Source: Glaciecola amylolytica
Lineage (GTDB): Bacteria > Bacteroidota > Bacteroidia > Flavobacteriales_D > Crocinitomicaceae
Assembly (NCBI GenBank): GCA_003856375.1
Contig: CP034120.1
Span: forward strand, 930,001-994,000
Length of the DNA: 64,000 nucleotides
Direction of reading: 5' to 3'
In this document: piece by piece, positions 8,931 through 17,192 of the stretch
Numbering within the stretch: the first letter of the stretch is position 1
Layout: every line of letters begins with the position of its first letter
Notes under the pieces: generated by a model
Told to the model about the DNA's origin: nothing
Database searches by the model: none
What the model saw: the letters and a program-made list of their open reading frames with translations, nothing else
Program-made: the position numbers and the translations under genes

Positions 8931-10409
8931 TTACTTAGGGAAAAACCAATATTTCAGTTTTCCCAGAACGGCAGATCTAAGCCTTCTCTCTTCCGGATCG
9001 GTCAATCCTCTTAAAAGGTGGTATAAATCGTTCAACAACTGGTCTGTTTCGAAAACATAACTATAATGATTTCCAGGAGATAATACATCTGAGGCATCTA
9101 TTGAATAAAGCTCTTCTGAGACAAATATCGATTCTCCACCTTGTCCCAACCTCGACCTTCTGCGGAGAAATTTGGAAGTTTTCAAAGCTCGGTCTCTTTT
9201 GCAGACATATAATGTTCTACTAGCCCCAACATACTTTAAATCAGGGAAAATAGTCTCTTTAAAGACCGTAGGGTCCAGATCGGGGGCTGCAAGAATTACC
9301 TGTTGAATAGAAGCAATATAATCTTTAAAATCGGGTTCTTTCGAAAGCTCTATTAGCGCTTTAGTAGTAACTCTACTTCCCATACTATGGGCAATAATAT
9401 GTAATTTCTTAACTCCTCCTTTAGTAATCAAATGATTTATAAACTGAGCTAAAGCCTTTTCACTTCCTTCAGCTTTATCCAGATCAGAAGGATAGGCTCT
9501 TAACTTACCCGCAGAAGGCCAGCTAAAGAAGCCGGTAATTCCGTTAAACGGCATATCGTACGCAATCTGTCCGGTACGCCATGCGGCTTCAGCAAAGGAT
9601 GTATTATAACCGTGAATAAACAGCAAACCTGATTTATTTTCAGTTTTTTGGCAATCCTCCAAAATATGTTTATAGAAAACATCCAGATCAAATTCCTGAA
9701 TATCCTTTAATGTTATGTGCTTATCGTCGTTTTCTTTTAATTCCCATAACCACAGAATTTTCATCGGTCTTTCTATTTTTCCTGTTTTATGATTATCTGG
9801 GATGTTTATCTTGCATTTTCCAACTTTCAACGTGCAAATCTCACTTCCATAAAAGTCATTAAAATTACTATTGCCCGTTTTATTTCGATTTGTCCCGTAG
9901 AAAACCTCTACTTGCTTACCTTTTTCTTTCTTTTCTTCTGCTGATCGTTTACTCTCTGTATAGCGTTGCGCATTATTTTTAACTCCTGTAAAATTCGAAT
10001 ATTCTTCTATTGATGAATTTGCCAAAGTGCTATAAACCACCTTGTCTGTAGCTTTCAATCTGTTTCTCACCTGTTTTAATTGATTTCGCCGCGAACCCGA
10101 TAGACTAACTTTTATACTGAAGTCGCCAGCCTCATTTCCTACAGCAACCGTACTAATTTCAGTTATAACAACACCATTATAGACGAACTTTAGCAGTAGT
10201 TTGACCCTCCCAGATCCTGACTGGTTCCGGCCCGATACTTTTATTGTACTTCCCTTAACATATTGAAATATAATAGTATATCGATTCGGTATGGTTGTTC
10301 TGTTTAATCGGAAATTTCTATTGTTATGGGTAAGCGTAAGATTCGCGATATTGTTATCGGCAGAAATCTCACAAGCAATTCTTTTTGGAATAAATCGACT
10401 TTTCATCAT
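8931..10409 (-). CDS. Alpha/beta hydrolase, DUF900 family
   Basis: A 492-residue protein. Residues 1-165 are an unrecognised, strand-rich N-terminal region with a Lys/Glu-rich linker near 150-167. The hydrolase domain then starts with VFYGTNRNKTG (169-179), has the oxyanion-side motif LLFIHGYN (262-269) and the nucleophile elbow AHSMGS with Ser342, followed by AAPDLDP, a likely acid, and a C-terminal His in NHYSY. This is the pattern of the DUF900 (PF05990) esterase-like family. There is no signal peptide. It stands alone on the minus strand, converging on the restriction cluster. The substrate is unknown. Confidence 0.8.
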   Translation of the reverse strand: MMKSRFIPKRIACEISADNNIANLTLTHNNRNFRLNRTTIPNRYTIIFQYVKGSTIKVSGRNQSGSGRVKLLLKFVYNGVVITEISTVAVGNEAGDFSIKVSLSGSRRNQLKQVRNRLKATDKVVYSTLANSSIEEYSNFTGVKNNAQRYTESKRSAEEKKEKGKQVEVFYGTNRNKTGNSNFNDFYGSEICTLKVGKCKINIPDNHKTGKIERPMKILWLWELKENDDKHITLKDIQEFDLDVFYKHILEDCQKTENKSGLLFIHGYNTSFAEAAWRTGQIAYDMPFNGITGFFSWPSAGKLRAYPSDLDKAEGSEKALAQFINHLITKGGVKKLHIIAHSMGSRVTTKALIELSKEPDFKDYIASIQQVILAAPDLDPTVFKETIFPDLKYVGASRTLYVCKRDRALKTSKFLRRRSRLGQGGESIFVSEELYSIDASDVLSPGNHYSYVFETDQLLNDLYHLLRGLTDPEERRLRSAVLGKLKYWFFPK

Positions 10410-10471
10410 TGTTATAGCGGTTATTTTGTTTTTGAATATAATTATTCTCTGTTATATGCAATGTCTAGTTC

Positions 10472-10508
10472 AAAAGAAAAGCGTCGCATGAGTGATGCTT
10501 TTCTTTTT
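10472..10508. terminator. Hairpin with flanking A/T tracts
   Basis: AAAAGAAAAGCGTCGC and GTGATGCTTTTCTTTT pair around ATGA. It lies 5' of the minus-strand hydrolase and just before a copy of the dispersed repeat. No plus-strand gene precedes it directly, so it may be part of the repeat module rather than a working terminator. Confidence 0.45.
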
Positions 10509-10705
10509 TCCTCATTTTCATTCTGACCTAAATCTTTTTTGATGCTTTTCTTTTTCAGAGCGAGAGCGGAGAATGAGAATCCGTGTTCGAAGTTTCTATT
10601 AAACTTCCTCCTTTGTAGGAGGAGCGAGGAGGATAGCGAACTCCTAATCTCCCGAAAACCATTGGTTTTATGGTGTTTTTCTTATCGAATCCAATTGGGT
10701 TTCTA
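10501..10705 (+). repeat. Dispersed intergenic repeat, copy A
   Basis: This fills most of the gene-free stretch 10410-10856. It starts with a CT-rich arm (TTTTTTCCTCATTTTCATTC), then TTTTTCAGAGCGAGAGCGG and ATCCGTGTTCGAAG, then a hairpin segment (CTTCCTCC/GGAGGA), then CTCCCGAAAACCATTGG and CAATTGGGTTT. It is very close to copy C at 21975-22170 over its first 120 bp. Same orientation as all other copies. Confidence 0.7.
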
Positions 10706-10781
10706 ACCTGAATTTCAGGAGTTATTAACGTATGATATACTTATAAAAAGGAGTTTGGTGCAAACAATTTTAAAAAAAACA

Positions 10782-10815
10782 TTGACAAATGGTTAGTCCA
10801 GAATGAGTAGGTTTG
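10782..10815 (+). promoter_or_regulatory. Bacteroidota-type promoter for the 10857 gene
   Basis: TTGAC at 10782 and TAGGTTTG at 10808, 26 bp start to start, match the Bacteroidota -33 TTG / -7 TAnnTTTG pattern. The ATG at 10857 lies about 40 bp beyond the -7 element. Confidence 0.6.
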
Positions 10816-10856
10816 TATTAACAAAAAAGTTGATCATTATCAAATAATCACCCAGA

Positions 10857-11807
10857 ATGAAATTAATTCTCAACTGTATTTTATTTCTAACAAGTCTATT
10901 CTCTTTTGGTCAGAAAAACAAAGAAGACTTCCCGAATCAAATTCGAACTGTAAAGACTGATGAACATGTTCGGGTACAAGGCACAAAAAATTATCTGTTA
11001 ATACCGGATGAATATCAATATGTAAAAGAACTAGCACGTTATCAAAAAAATGAAAATAGATATGTTCAAATTATAGAGACTAATACTTCTAGTTTTGTTC
11101 AGTCAAAGTCTAGCCTTACCCGCGAAGCTATTGAAGCTAAAGGAGCTAAGGTAGATGTTTGGAAAAATATAAACTTTAATAAATTTGAAGCCATTTATTT
11201 AGAAGGACCTTCAAAATATCCAAATGAAACCAAATTATCTTTGATTTTTGGCGATGAGACATTTTTTGTGATGATTGTTGGTGTTTGTAAATCTGATGAT
11301 CTGGAGGGGAAAAAGGAATTGCGAAAAATATTTAAATCAGTTTATTACGACAAATCATTACAGATAGATCCGCTAGAGTTAGCGAATTTCGAATTTGACG
11401 CATCAATTACGAATTTTAAATATGCAGCAACATCTTCGAATATATTCATGTATTCAGATAAAGGAAAGGATGGTTTACAAGATCCTGACGCAAATATTCT
11501 TCAGATCACTGTAATGCCTGAAATGACAGATGAAGATGCAGCATATTTTGCAAATGATCTGCTTTGGCGGTACGAAAAAAATGGACTTAAACTAAAAAGT
11601 AAAAATATTATAAAAACAAGCATTAATAATCGCACAGCTTATGAGCTGGAAACAAAAGTAAATGCAGAGAATAAAGAAGGTATGATGTACCAAGTGGTCT
11701 TATTATTTGAAGGTACAACAATTGTTTTAATGGCAACTGCATCAAGTGATCAGGATAATTATTTAGCTAAATTTAAAGAGACTGCGAAATCAATAAAAAT
11801 AAAATAG
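10857..11807 (+). CDS. Exported protein of unknown function, possibly two DcrB/PsbP-like domains
   Basis: A 316-residue protein with a clear signal peptide (about residues 1-18, ending FSFGQ). No catalytic motif is visible. The mature part seems to hold two similar alpha/beta halves (about 35-165 and 180-316); each ends in a segment where an extracytoplasmic DcrB/PsbP-type protein would have its long beta strands (SLIFGDETFFVMIVG; YQVVLLFEGTTIVLMATA) followed by a helix with KKELRKIFKSV or LAKFKETAKSI. That fold guess is inference from pattern only. It has its own promoter and a strong terminator at 11874-11905, so it is monocistronic. Confidence 0.65.
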   Translation: MKLILNCILFLTSLFSFGQKNKEDFPNQIRTVKTDEHVRVQGTKNYLLIPDEYQYVKELARYQKNENRYVQIIETNTSSFVQSKSSLTREAIEAKGAKVDVWKNINFNKFEAIYLEGPSKYPNETKLSLIFGDETFFVMIVGVCKSDDLEGKKELRKIFKSVYYDKSLQIDPLELANFEFDASITNFKYAATSSNIFMYSDKGKDGLQDPDANILQITVMPEMTDEDAAYFANDLLWRYEKNGLKLKSKNIIKTSINNRTAYELETKVNAENKEGMMYQVVLLFEGTTIVLMATASSDQDNYLAKFKETAKSIKIK

Positions 11808-11827
11808 TAGTGCTCTACTTATAAAAG

Positions 11828-11873
11828 TTTCAAATCCTCCACCAAACAGTTCGAAATATCTCTCATTAGGGTC
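11828..11873. repeat. Short intergenic repeat, copy 2
   Basis: Near-identical to 287-334 (shared core CAGTTCGAAATATCT preceded by TCCACCAAA) and likewise directly followed by a terminator hairpin. Confidence 0.5.
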
Positions 11874-11905
11874 AAAAAAGGGAAACATTTCTGTTTCCCT
11901 TTTTT
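11874..11905 (+). terminator. Strong Rho-independent terminator
   Basis: A perfect 14-bp stem (AAAAAAGGGAAACA / TGTTTCCCTTTTTT) with loop TTTC and a T tract, 66 bp after the exported protein. Because the arms begin and end in A and T runs it could work in both directions. The next 110 bp, up to about 12017, show nothing recognisable. Confidence 0.8.
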
Positions 11906-12017
11906 GTTGGTTATGTTTTTTTGAACGCTTGATAAAACAAGGATCAGTGCATAAATCTGGGTTAACCTTCGGGAAAAGCTATAGAAAATTCTATTAATAG
12001 AGTAACTACCTATATAA

Positions 12018-12150
12018 CATGCGGGTATTAAAAGACCAGGGCTGTAGCGACTCGACAGGTTTGTAGTAATTTATTATTTTAGTAGCGGACGAAAAGTAGT
12101 CGGAATCAATTTTGATACTTCACCAACCGCAAAATCGTTACGCATAATTC
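12018..12150. repeat. Degenerate attC-like imperfect palindrome (cassette boundary)
   Basis: The right arm, 12118-12150 (CTTCACCAACCGCAAAATCG then TTACGCATAATT), resembles the arm just before the next gene (CACCAAGCCCAAAACCGTTAGCAGTAAC). The left arm near 12018-12045 (ATAACATGCGGGTATT) is only a weak match to the GCTAACACGGGTTTT arm seen at 13443. The start codon of the lipoprotein gene follows the right arm by 7 bp. Confidence 0.4.
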
Positions 12151-12157
12151 TAAAACC

Positions 12158-12583
12158 ATGATAAATAAAAAAGGTATACAGATTTTATTTACACAAATCT
12201 TAACTCTAGTGCTTGCTTCTTGTAGTAATGAACAAACAGATAATGGAATAATACAAAAGGAAGATGAATCAATTTTGATACCTATCAATAATACCCGTAT
12301 TAAAACCGTTAATATGACCGATGAAAACGGATTTAAACAAGGTACGTGGCAAGAAGATGATAGAGAAGAAGGAAAAGCAGTTTTTAGTATTACGAAAAAA
12401 TACAATTACAAGAATGACACTTTACATGGATATTATTTAGAATACAAAACTAAAAGTGCTGACACACTAATTTTTGGAAATTATTTTCATGGGAAGAAAC
12501 AAGGGAAATGGAAATATTGGGCAAAGGACAAAAACGAAATAGAGAAAATCGAAATTTATGAAGATGGAATAATCGTTCGATGA
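12158..12583 (+). CDS. Small lipoprotein with MORN-like repeats
   Basis: A 141-residue protein. The N-terminus has a lipoprotein signal with lipobox LASC (cysteine near residue 22). The mature part has two to three short YwqK/MORN-type repeats: NGFKQGTWQEDD, YKNDTLHGYYLEYK and YFHGKKQGKWKYWAKD. Such repeats are common in Bacteroidota surface lipoproteins and in the toxin-antitoxin-annotated YwqK family, and no enzymatic motif is present. It begins directly after an attC-like arm and its stop is followed by another such element, so I read it as a cassette gene. Function unknown. Confidence 0.7.
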   Translation: MINKKGIQILFTQILTLVLASCSNEQTDNGIIQKEDESILIPINNTRIKTVNMTDENGFKQGTWQEDDREEGKAVFSITKKYNYKNDTLHGYYLEYKTKSADTLIFGNYFHGKKQGKWKYWAKDKNEIEKIEIYEDGIIVR

Positions 12584-12663
12584 AAGAAGAACTATACATA
12601 AAAGCATCCACAGGAAATTGGTGGTTTTTCAGATATATGAAGCTTTATGCTCCGAATGAACAT

Positions 12664-12733
12664 TAAGTAATAAATTGAAACTTTGTACTTCGAAACCCGC
12701 TCGAACACCAAGCCCAAAACCGTTAGCAGTAAC
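12664..12733. repeat. attC-like arm preceding the 12737 gene
   Basis: The arm contains AGTAATAAATTGAAACTTTG, then CGAAACCC, then AAAACCGTTAGCAGTAAC, ending 3 bp before the ATG of the following gene. It matches 13536-13604 along its length, and its end is the exact reverse complement of GTTACTGCTAAC at 13436-13447, on the far side of the same gene. The matching left arm on the 12584-12660 side is poorly preserved (AAATTGGTGGTTTTT). Confidence 0.65.
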
Positions 12734-12736
12734 CGT

Positions 12737-13429
12737 ATGACGACACTAAAAGATATACTGACAGCAATAATAATTGGTTTGACTTTTCCTGCATTTGGAC
12801 AAGTTGACACAGTTTTCATTCATAAGGATAGTTTATTAGGAACTTCACAATCTATTTTCTTTGACAACAACCGAAACAGCAAATTCTATGACAAAATAAA
12901 CTATTGGGATTTTCTGACTTTTGATAATCAAAGCTACCAAAACTCGCTCGACTTTTTGAAAGAAAGCAAATTGACATTAACGAAAAAGATACCTGTAATT
13001 TCTGAAACGAAGTGGGTAACACTAAAACAATACAAAGGGACATTTTATGCTTATCATCCTTGCGACTTTTATTCGCATTTCAGAATTTCAATTAACGACA
13101 CGACATTTATAGATTGGACAGGCGAGGGACCAGAAGCAAGTAAAATTCTTGAGCAAAAGAAAATCGATGACAGAACATTTGAATTTAAATTAACAGGTAT
13201 TGCCAACAAGGACAGAAAACTTATAATTCATATTATTGACAGCAAAAAAGGAATTGCGGTTTTTGAAGAAACAAACAACAACCCAAACAAAAAATATTAT
13301 TACTTAATGGTTGATTCTGAAAGCATAAGAAATCTTCCATTGATAGTGAATTACTGTGAAGAATATAAACAACTTGATTTGAGGTTTGACGAACCAAATT
13401 TTAAAGAATTATTAAAAGCAAAAAATTGA
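12737..13429 (+). CDS. Exported protein of unknown function (cassette gene)
   Basis: A 230-residue protein from the ATG at 12737; an upstream in-frame ATG at 12683 lies inside the attC-like arm and is rejected. A signal peptide covers about residues 1-22 (IGLTFPAFGQ). The mature part has no motif I recognise; it looks like a beta-rich protein (YHPCDFYSHFRISINDTTFI, then KLIIHIIDSKKGIAVFEE). The gene is flanked 3 bp upstream and 6 bp downstream by inverted arms, the tight spacing typical of mobile gene cassettes. Its expression would depend on an outside promoter or one inside the arm. Confidence 0.65.
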   Translation: MTTLKDILTAIIIGLTFPAFGQVDTVFIHKDSLLGTSQSIFFDNNRNSKFYDKINYWDFLTFDNQSYQNSLDFLKESKLTLTKKIPVISETKWVTLKQYKGTFYAYHPCDFYSHFRISINDTTFIDWTGEGPEASKILEQKKIDDRTFEFKLTGIANKDRKLIIHIIDSKKGIAVFEETNNNPNKKYYYLMVDSESIRNLPLIVNYCEEYKQLDLRFDEPNFKELLKAKN

Positions 13430-13435
13430 TAAAAA

Positions 13436-13604
13436 GTTACTGCTAACACGGGTTTTGTGTCAGGCTGAGTGATCCCTTGTCGTTCCTCACAGGACAAGCT
13501 GTGCAAACCTGAAGTTTTGTACTTCTAATAAACTTTAGTAATAAATTGAAGCTTTGTGCTCAGAAACCCACCTGAACGCAAAACCCGAAAACGCTAGCTG
13601 TAAT
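13436..13604. repeat. attC-like imperfect palindrome between two cassette genes
   Basis: The left arm GTTACTGCTAACACGGG, TTTTGTGTCAGGCTG begins 6 bp after the upstream stop. The right arm ends in CTGAACGCAAAACCCG, AAAACGCTAGCTGTAAT. The left arm and the reverse complement of the right arm match over about 35 positions with bulges (GGGTTTTGTGTCAGG against GGGTTTTGCGTTCAGG). The centre also holds small hairpins (CTTGTCGTTCCTCACAGGACAAG). The architecture resembles integron attC sites, but the core is TGCTAAC/GTTAGCA rather than the strict RYYYAAC/GTTRRRY. Confidence 0.65.
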
Positions 13605-13632
13605 TTTACGAACTACCAAATGAGACACCACA

Positions 13633-15078
13633 ATGAATGACAATATAAATCCTTTGGAGATATTTTACTTATTATCAAGACGTAAAAAGCTCAATGAAAC
13701 CTTAACTAGTGAACAACTTTATAATGAAATATTTCATATTGAAAATTCATTAAACTTTGTAAAATCAACTATTTATGACAATCCATTTTTCCCAATCGCA
13801 CCAACGACAATTGACAAAAGAGACTTTTGGATTGCTAAAACGGATAAATATAAATCTTTAGATAAAATTAAAAGAGAATTACTATTCACAAATGGATTTA
13901 CCATTTTAAATAGAAAACTATTAGAACAAAAATCCATAGTGGATATTTTCGAACCATTAAAAGTGGATACCGAAGATATTATTCTTGATAAAGATTACGG
14001 CTTATTAATATTTCCAGATGGTGCTTTAAAAAAGAATTTCTATCTAGCGATGTCGGAGCTAACTCGATATGGGGAGACTTATCCAATGCTTAAGTCGCAA
14101 TTAAGCAATATTTTTAGTATTGGGGCTATCAGAGGACATTCTTTGATAAACAATAAAATTGACTTCTCACCAATTGAAATTACAATCAACAGTAGAGAAG
14201 ACTTAGATAATTTTATCACTAACATTAACGAAAAACTTCATAAATCAAAAAGTAGATTTAAGGTTTGGTTTCGTGGGCAAAATAGTGAGCACTTTTTAAA
14301 AAAAGTTGATGACACTTTAATCCCTCATGCACCGTGGAGATCGATTGTAGACCCTTCTTTAGTTCCATCATTATTTAGAAATTCCGAAAATGCCTCAGAA
14401 GATCTAGAAACATATACCCGTAAAGTATCTGAAATTTTTGAATTTGAAACTGCTCTCAATGCTCATTTAAATGTTCCTCGTTTTGAATTGAGAAATAAAG
14501 CTGAAGAACAAATTAAAGATTACTTCAAAAACTCTGTATGGGAAGATTCAAATTCGCCTTTCACGGTTACCAGAGTTGAGAATGGGAAAACATCTGAATT
14601 TCATGACTATAACCCTGTTTATAGAGCTTTACAGACATCGCTTTTTTTGCAACATTATGGTATTCCGACAAATATACTGGACATAACAAAAGATATAGAT
14701 GTTGCTTTATTTTTTGCCCAAATGAAAAATAATGAGGGAGTTTATCAAAAAGCTGAAAACGTAGAAAATTCGGTGATCTATATTTTTATCCTTGACCCCA
14801 AAACGGATAGATTTATTGATTCGAGTGAACTATTAGAAGAATTTGGGGTGCAGAGACCTTTACGACAAAAATGTGGAGTAATAGCTGGGGCTTCTTTTGC
14901 ACATCAAAATTACTACTCTAGATTTATATCTGTTAGAATTAAACTTGGTGATTTTATAAATTTCAATGAAAGTTTGACTGGAGACTATTTGTTTCCAAAT
15001 AAGGAAGACGATAGTGTGATTCGATTCTTAACAGAATACGGAGAGAAAAGTAACCTCAAGCATATAAAAGCATTTTAA
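13633..15078 (+). CDS. FRG-domain protein (cassette gene)
   Basis: A 481-residue cytoplasmic protein. Residues from about 190 to 400 form an FRG domain: the name motif appears in FKVWFRGQNSEHF (near 212), followed by PSLFR (near 247) and LQHYGIPTNILDITKDIDVALFFA (split here as LQHYGIPTN, ILDITKDIDVALFFA, near 340-365), the usual conserved blocks. The N-terminal 180 residues are not recognised. FRG domains are found in phage, plasmid and accessory loci of many bacteria; a toxin or defence role is only a suggestion. The ATG at 13633 was chosen because an ATG at 13620 is out of frame and stops after six codons. It is bounded by attC-like arms on both sides. Confidence 0.8.
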   Translation: MNDNINPLEIFYLLSRRKKLNETLTSEQLYNEIFHIENSLNFVKSTIYDNPFFPIAPTTIDKRDFWIAKTDKYKSLDKIKRELLFTNGFTILNRKLLEQKSIVDIFEPLKVDTEDIILDKDYGLLIFPDGALKKNFYLAMSELTRYGETYPMLKSQLSNIFSIGAIRGHSLINNKIDFSPIEITINSREDLDNFITNINEKLHKSKSRFKVWFRGQNSEHFLKKVDDTLIPHAPWRSIVDPSLVPSLFRNSENASEDLETYTRKVSEIFEFETALNAHLNVPRFELRNKAEEQIKDYFKNSVWEDSNSPFTVTRVENGKTSEFHDYNPVYRALQTSLFLQHYGIPTNILDITKDIDVALFFAQMKNNEGVYQKAENVENSVIYIFILDPKTDRFIDSSELLEEFGVQRPLRQKCGVIAGASFAHQNYYSRFISVRIKLGDFINFNESLTGDYLFPNKEDDSVIRFLTEYGEKSNLKHIKAF

Positions 15079-15086
15079 CAAGAAAA

Positions 15087-15150
15087 ACTACCGCTAGCAC
15101 GGGTTTTGCGTCAGGTGGGCTGATGTGCAAAATTGAAGCTTTTTGCACTC
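15087..15150. repeat. attC-like left arm closing the cassette array
   Basis: ACTACCGCTAGCACGGG, TTTTGCGTCAGGTGGG starts 9 bp after the FRG stop and matches the arm at 13436 with few changes. It is followed by a short hairpin (GTGCAAAATTGAAGCTTTTT then GCAC). No right arm follows; copy B of the dispersed repeat starts instead, so the array appears to end here. Confidence 0.6.
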
Positions 15151-15355
15151 TTCTCTCGCTCTGTTGCTCACTCTGACTCTTTTTCTTTCAGAGCGAGAAT
15201 GAGAGCGGAGAGCGGAATCCGTGTTCGAAGCTGCGATTAAAGTCTCCCTCTTTGGAGAGGGATTAAGGGAGAGGAAAAACCTCATTCTCTCGTAAACTAT
15301 TGATTTTATTGTGTTTTCTTATCGAATCAAAGTCGTTCGAATCCCATTGGGTTTC
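15128..15355 (+). repeat. Dispersed intergenic repeat, copy B
   Basis: A nearly complete copy. CT-rich arm CTTCTCTCGCTCTGTTGCTC and GA-rich arm AGAGCGAGAATGAGAGCGG form a long imperfect hairpin; then ATCCGTGTTCGAAGC, a second hairpin CTCCCTCTTTGGAGAGGGA, GGGAGAGG, and a tail with TTGATTTTATTGTG and GTCGTTCGAATCCC. It fills most of the stretch 15079-15427 together with the cassette arm. Confidence 0.75.
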
Positions 15356-15427
15356 GGGTATACTTTCTTTCGCTATTACAAATCCTTATTTTCTTTATTT
15401 TTACGGAACTGAAAAATCAATCTAAAC

Positions 15428-16069
15428 ATGTCTCAACAGTATTTTCTTCAAATGATCAAACACTTACGTGAATGTGAAGAAGTAATTCTGTACGAGAAAG
15501 TCATGTCATGGGAGAGCACTGAAGAGCAAGAATTACTCGATTTTCTCTCCAAAGAATACCAAAACGAATCTCTTGATTATCCCTATCAGGTTCCCGGATT
15601 TAACTCTAATGCTGCTTTGTGGGCGGCTAAAACAATCTACCTGGCTGCACAGCTAATTCTCTACCGCGATCAGAAGGAAAATGATTTGGGGCAATTGTTT
15701 TCTGATTTTGAGGGAGATTTAGATGCTTCAACAATAGTATCTGCGGATCTATGCCTGCGTTTTTTACCCGATATGCTTTTTCAATTGAAGGTGATCGATA
15801 GCCAGGATGGATTGATAGAACTCTTGGAAACAATTGCATATAAATGGCATTATTCATCGATGAGATATCCTTTGGAAATCGAACGATTGAGTTTTGAATG
15901 GATGAATTCCGACAATTGTTTGAAGCAACTGTATGTGAACAGAATTATTGAATACAAAAAATTGAAACTTGCAGAGCACCCAGCTTGCTATGATGCGGTT
16001 AAAGCCGGTCTCGGCATTCATGGTAAACAGCTTTGGAAGGAATTTACACTAGTAACAGATTATGAATAA
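15428..16069 (+). CDS. Small first component of a MoxR/vWA/beta-propeller ternary operon
   Basis: A 213-residue, soluble, mostly helical acidic protein that I cannot assign to a family by sequence alone; there is no catalytic motif and no membrane segment. Features: YQVPGFNSNAALWAAKTIYL at 52-71, then a helical region with LCLRFLPDML, and a C-terminal CYDAVKAGLGIHGKQLWKEF. It is the first gene of a five-gene operon and overlaps the MoxR gene by 8 bp, so it is a stoichiometric partner in all likelihood. In described ternary systems small bpX-family proteins sit in this position (the bpX4 or bpX5 group is possible); that assignment is inference. Confidence 0.6.
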   Translation: MSQQYFLQMIKHLRECEEVILYEKVMSWESTEEQELLDFLSKEYQNESLDYPYQVPGFNSNAALWAAKTIYLAAQLILYRDQKENDLGQLFSDFEGDLDASTIVSADLCLRFLPDMLFQLKVIDSQDGLIELLETIAYKWHYSSMRYPLEIERLSFEWMNSDNCLKQLYVNRIIEYKKLKLAEHPACYDAVKAGLGIHGKQLWKEFTLVTDYE

Positions 16070-17192
16070 AAGTGATAAGCTAAAAGATATTCTTGATTTT
16101 TTAAAGAAATCATTTGTTGGAAAAGATGAGGTTATTGATTTGCTTGGAATCAGTTTGATTGCACGTGAAAATGCTTTTTTGCTGGGACCTCCCGGAACCG
16201 CAAAGAGTGCGATTATCCGTTTGTTTTCGAGCTGTATAGAGAATGGGAAGAATTTTGAGTATCTGTTAACACGCTTTACAGAGCCGAATGAAATTTTCGG
16301 GCCCTTTGATATTCGTAAATTGAAAGAAGGGGAGCTGATTACGAATACGGAAGGAATGATGCCGGAAGCTTCCATGGTGTTTTTGGATGAAATTTTCAAT
16401 GCCAACAGTGCTATTTTGAACAGCTTGCTAATGGCTTTGAATGAGAAGATTTTCCGCAGGGGAAAGGAAACCAAAAAACTACCCGCGCTGATGTTTGTGG
16501 GGGCAAGTAACGTGTTGCCGGAAGATGAATCTTTAAATGCATTATTGGATCGCTTCCTGATCCGTATTCAATGTGATTATGTAGATACGGATCGCATGGA
16601 GGAAGTCTTAATGGCAGGTTGGAAAATGGAAAACACCGTGAATACAGATAAGCCAGGTATTACTCCCGCAGAAATTATCGAATTACAGCAAATGAGTCGT
16701 CAGGTGGATCTTTCGCCCATTAGAAAACAATATGTAGACTTAATTCATAACCTTCGGAATACCGGTATTAAGGTTTCGGATCGACGCGCTGTGAAAATAC
16801 AGAACATTATTGCGGCAAGTGCCTTGATGTGTAACCGGACTGAGGCTGTTTTATCTGATTTGTGGGTGTTGAAATACGTTTGGGATACGGAAGAACAAAT
16901 CGAAATTCTTGCCGGAATCATTGATCATATCATTGAGAAGGAGAATACCGAAAATGCACATCCTCAGGCGTTGTTTAATAAAGTGCCGAATCCGGAGGAA
17001 GTCATGAAGGAAGTGGAGCTTTTGAAAAGCAAATGGACTGCTGAAAATCTGTCGTTTGAAGAACAAAATGTGATCAAAGATAAATTGCGTTATGTTCAAT
17101 CACGTTGTAACTGGATCCGTAACCAGGAACACAAACAGCACATTCAACATGAAATAGAAGGATTATGGCAAACGATGCTGCAGACAATCTGA
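16062..17192 (+). CDS. MoxR-type AAA+ ATPase
   Basis: A 376-residue MoxR/RavA-clade ATPase. Walker A GPPGTAKS at 42-49, the MoxR glutamate loop RFTEPNEIFGPFD at 71-83, Walker B VFLDE at 106-110, sensor 1 GASN at 147-150 and an arginine-finger segment LLDRFLIR at 161-168. The remaining helical part is the lid (DRRAVKIQNIIAASAL) plus a C-terminal helical tail. It most resembles the RavA group by the NEIFGPFD loop. MoxR ATPases usually remodel a partner with a vWA domain; here that partner is the fourth gene. The start at 16062 overlaps the first gene, and the end overlaps the third gene by 28 bp. Confidence 0.92.
   Translation: MNKSDKLKDILDFLKKSFVGKDEVIDLLGISLIARENAFLLGPPGTAKSAIIRLFSSCIENGKNFEYLLTRFTEPNEIFGPFDIRKLKEGELITNTEGMMPEASMVFLDEIFNANSAILNSLLMALNEKIFRRGKETKKLPALMFVGASNVLPEDESLNALLDRFLIRIQCDYVDTDRMEEVLMAGWKMENTVNTDKPGITPAEIIELQQMSRQVDLSPIRKQYVDLIHNLRNTGIKVSDRRAVKIQNIIAASALMCNRTEAVLSDLWVLKYVWDTEEQIEILAGIIDHIIEKENTENAHPQALFNKVPNPEEVMKEVELLKSKWTAENLSFEEQNVIKDKLRYVQSRCNWIRNQEHKQHIQHEIEGLWQTMLQTI

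Noticed and set aside
9500-9691. A 63-codon minus-strand frame inside the DUF900 gene
   Set aside because: It lies in another frame of a well-supported gene and has no recognisable protein features.
10291-10526. Small plus-strand open frames of 66 codons opposite the start of the DUF900 gene
   Set aside because: They overlap the hydrolase gene antisense and run into the repeat and hairpin; composition is not protein-like.
12683-12736. Upstream in-frame start of the 12737 gene
   Set aside because: The extra 18 codons fall within the attC-like arm and precede a proper signal peptide, which would be spoiled.
12018-15150. A conventional integron with integrase
   Set aside because: No tyrosine recombinase gene is seen in the window and the arms lack the strict attC core, so I only call the sites attC-like.
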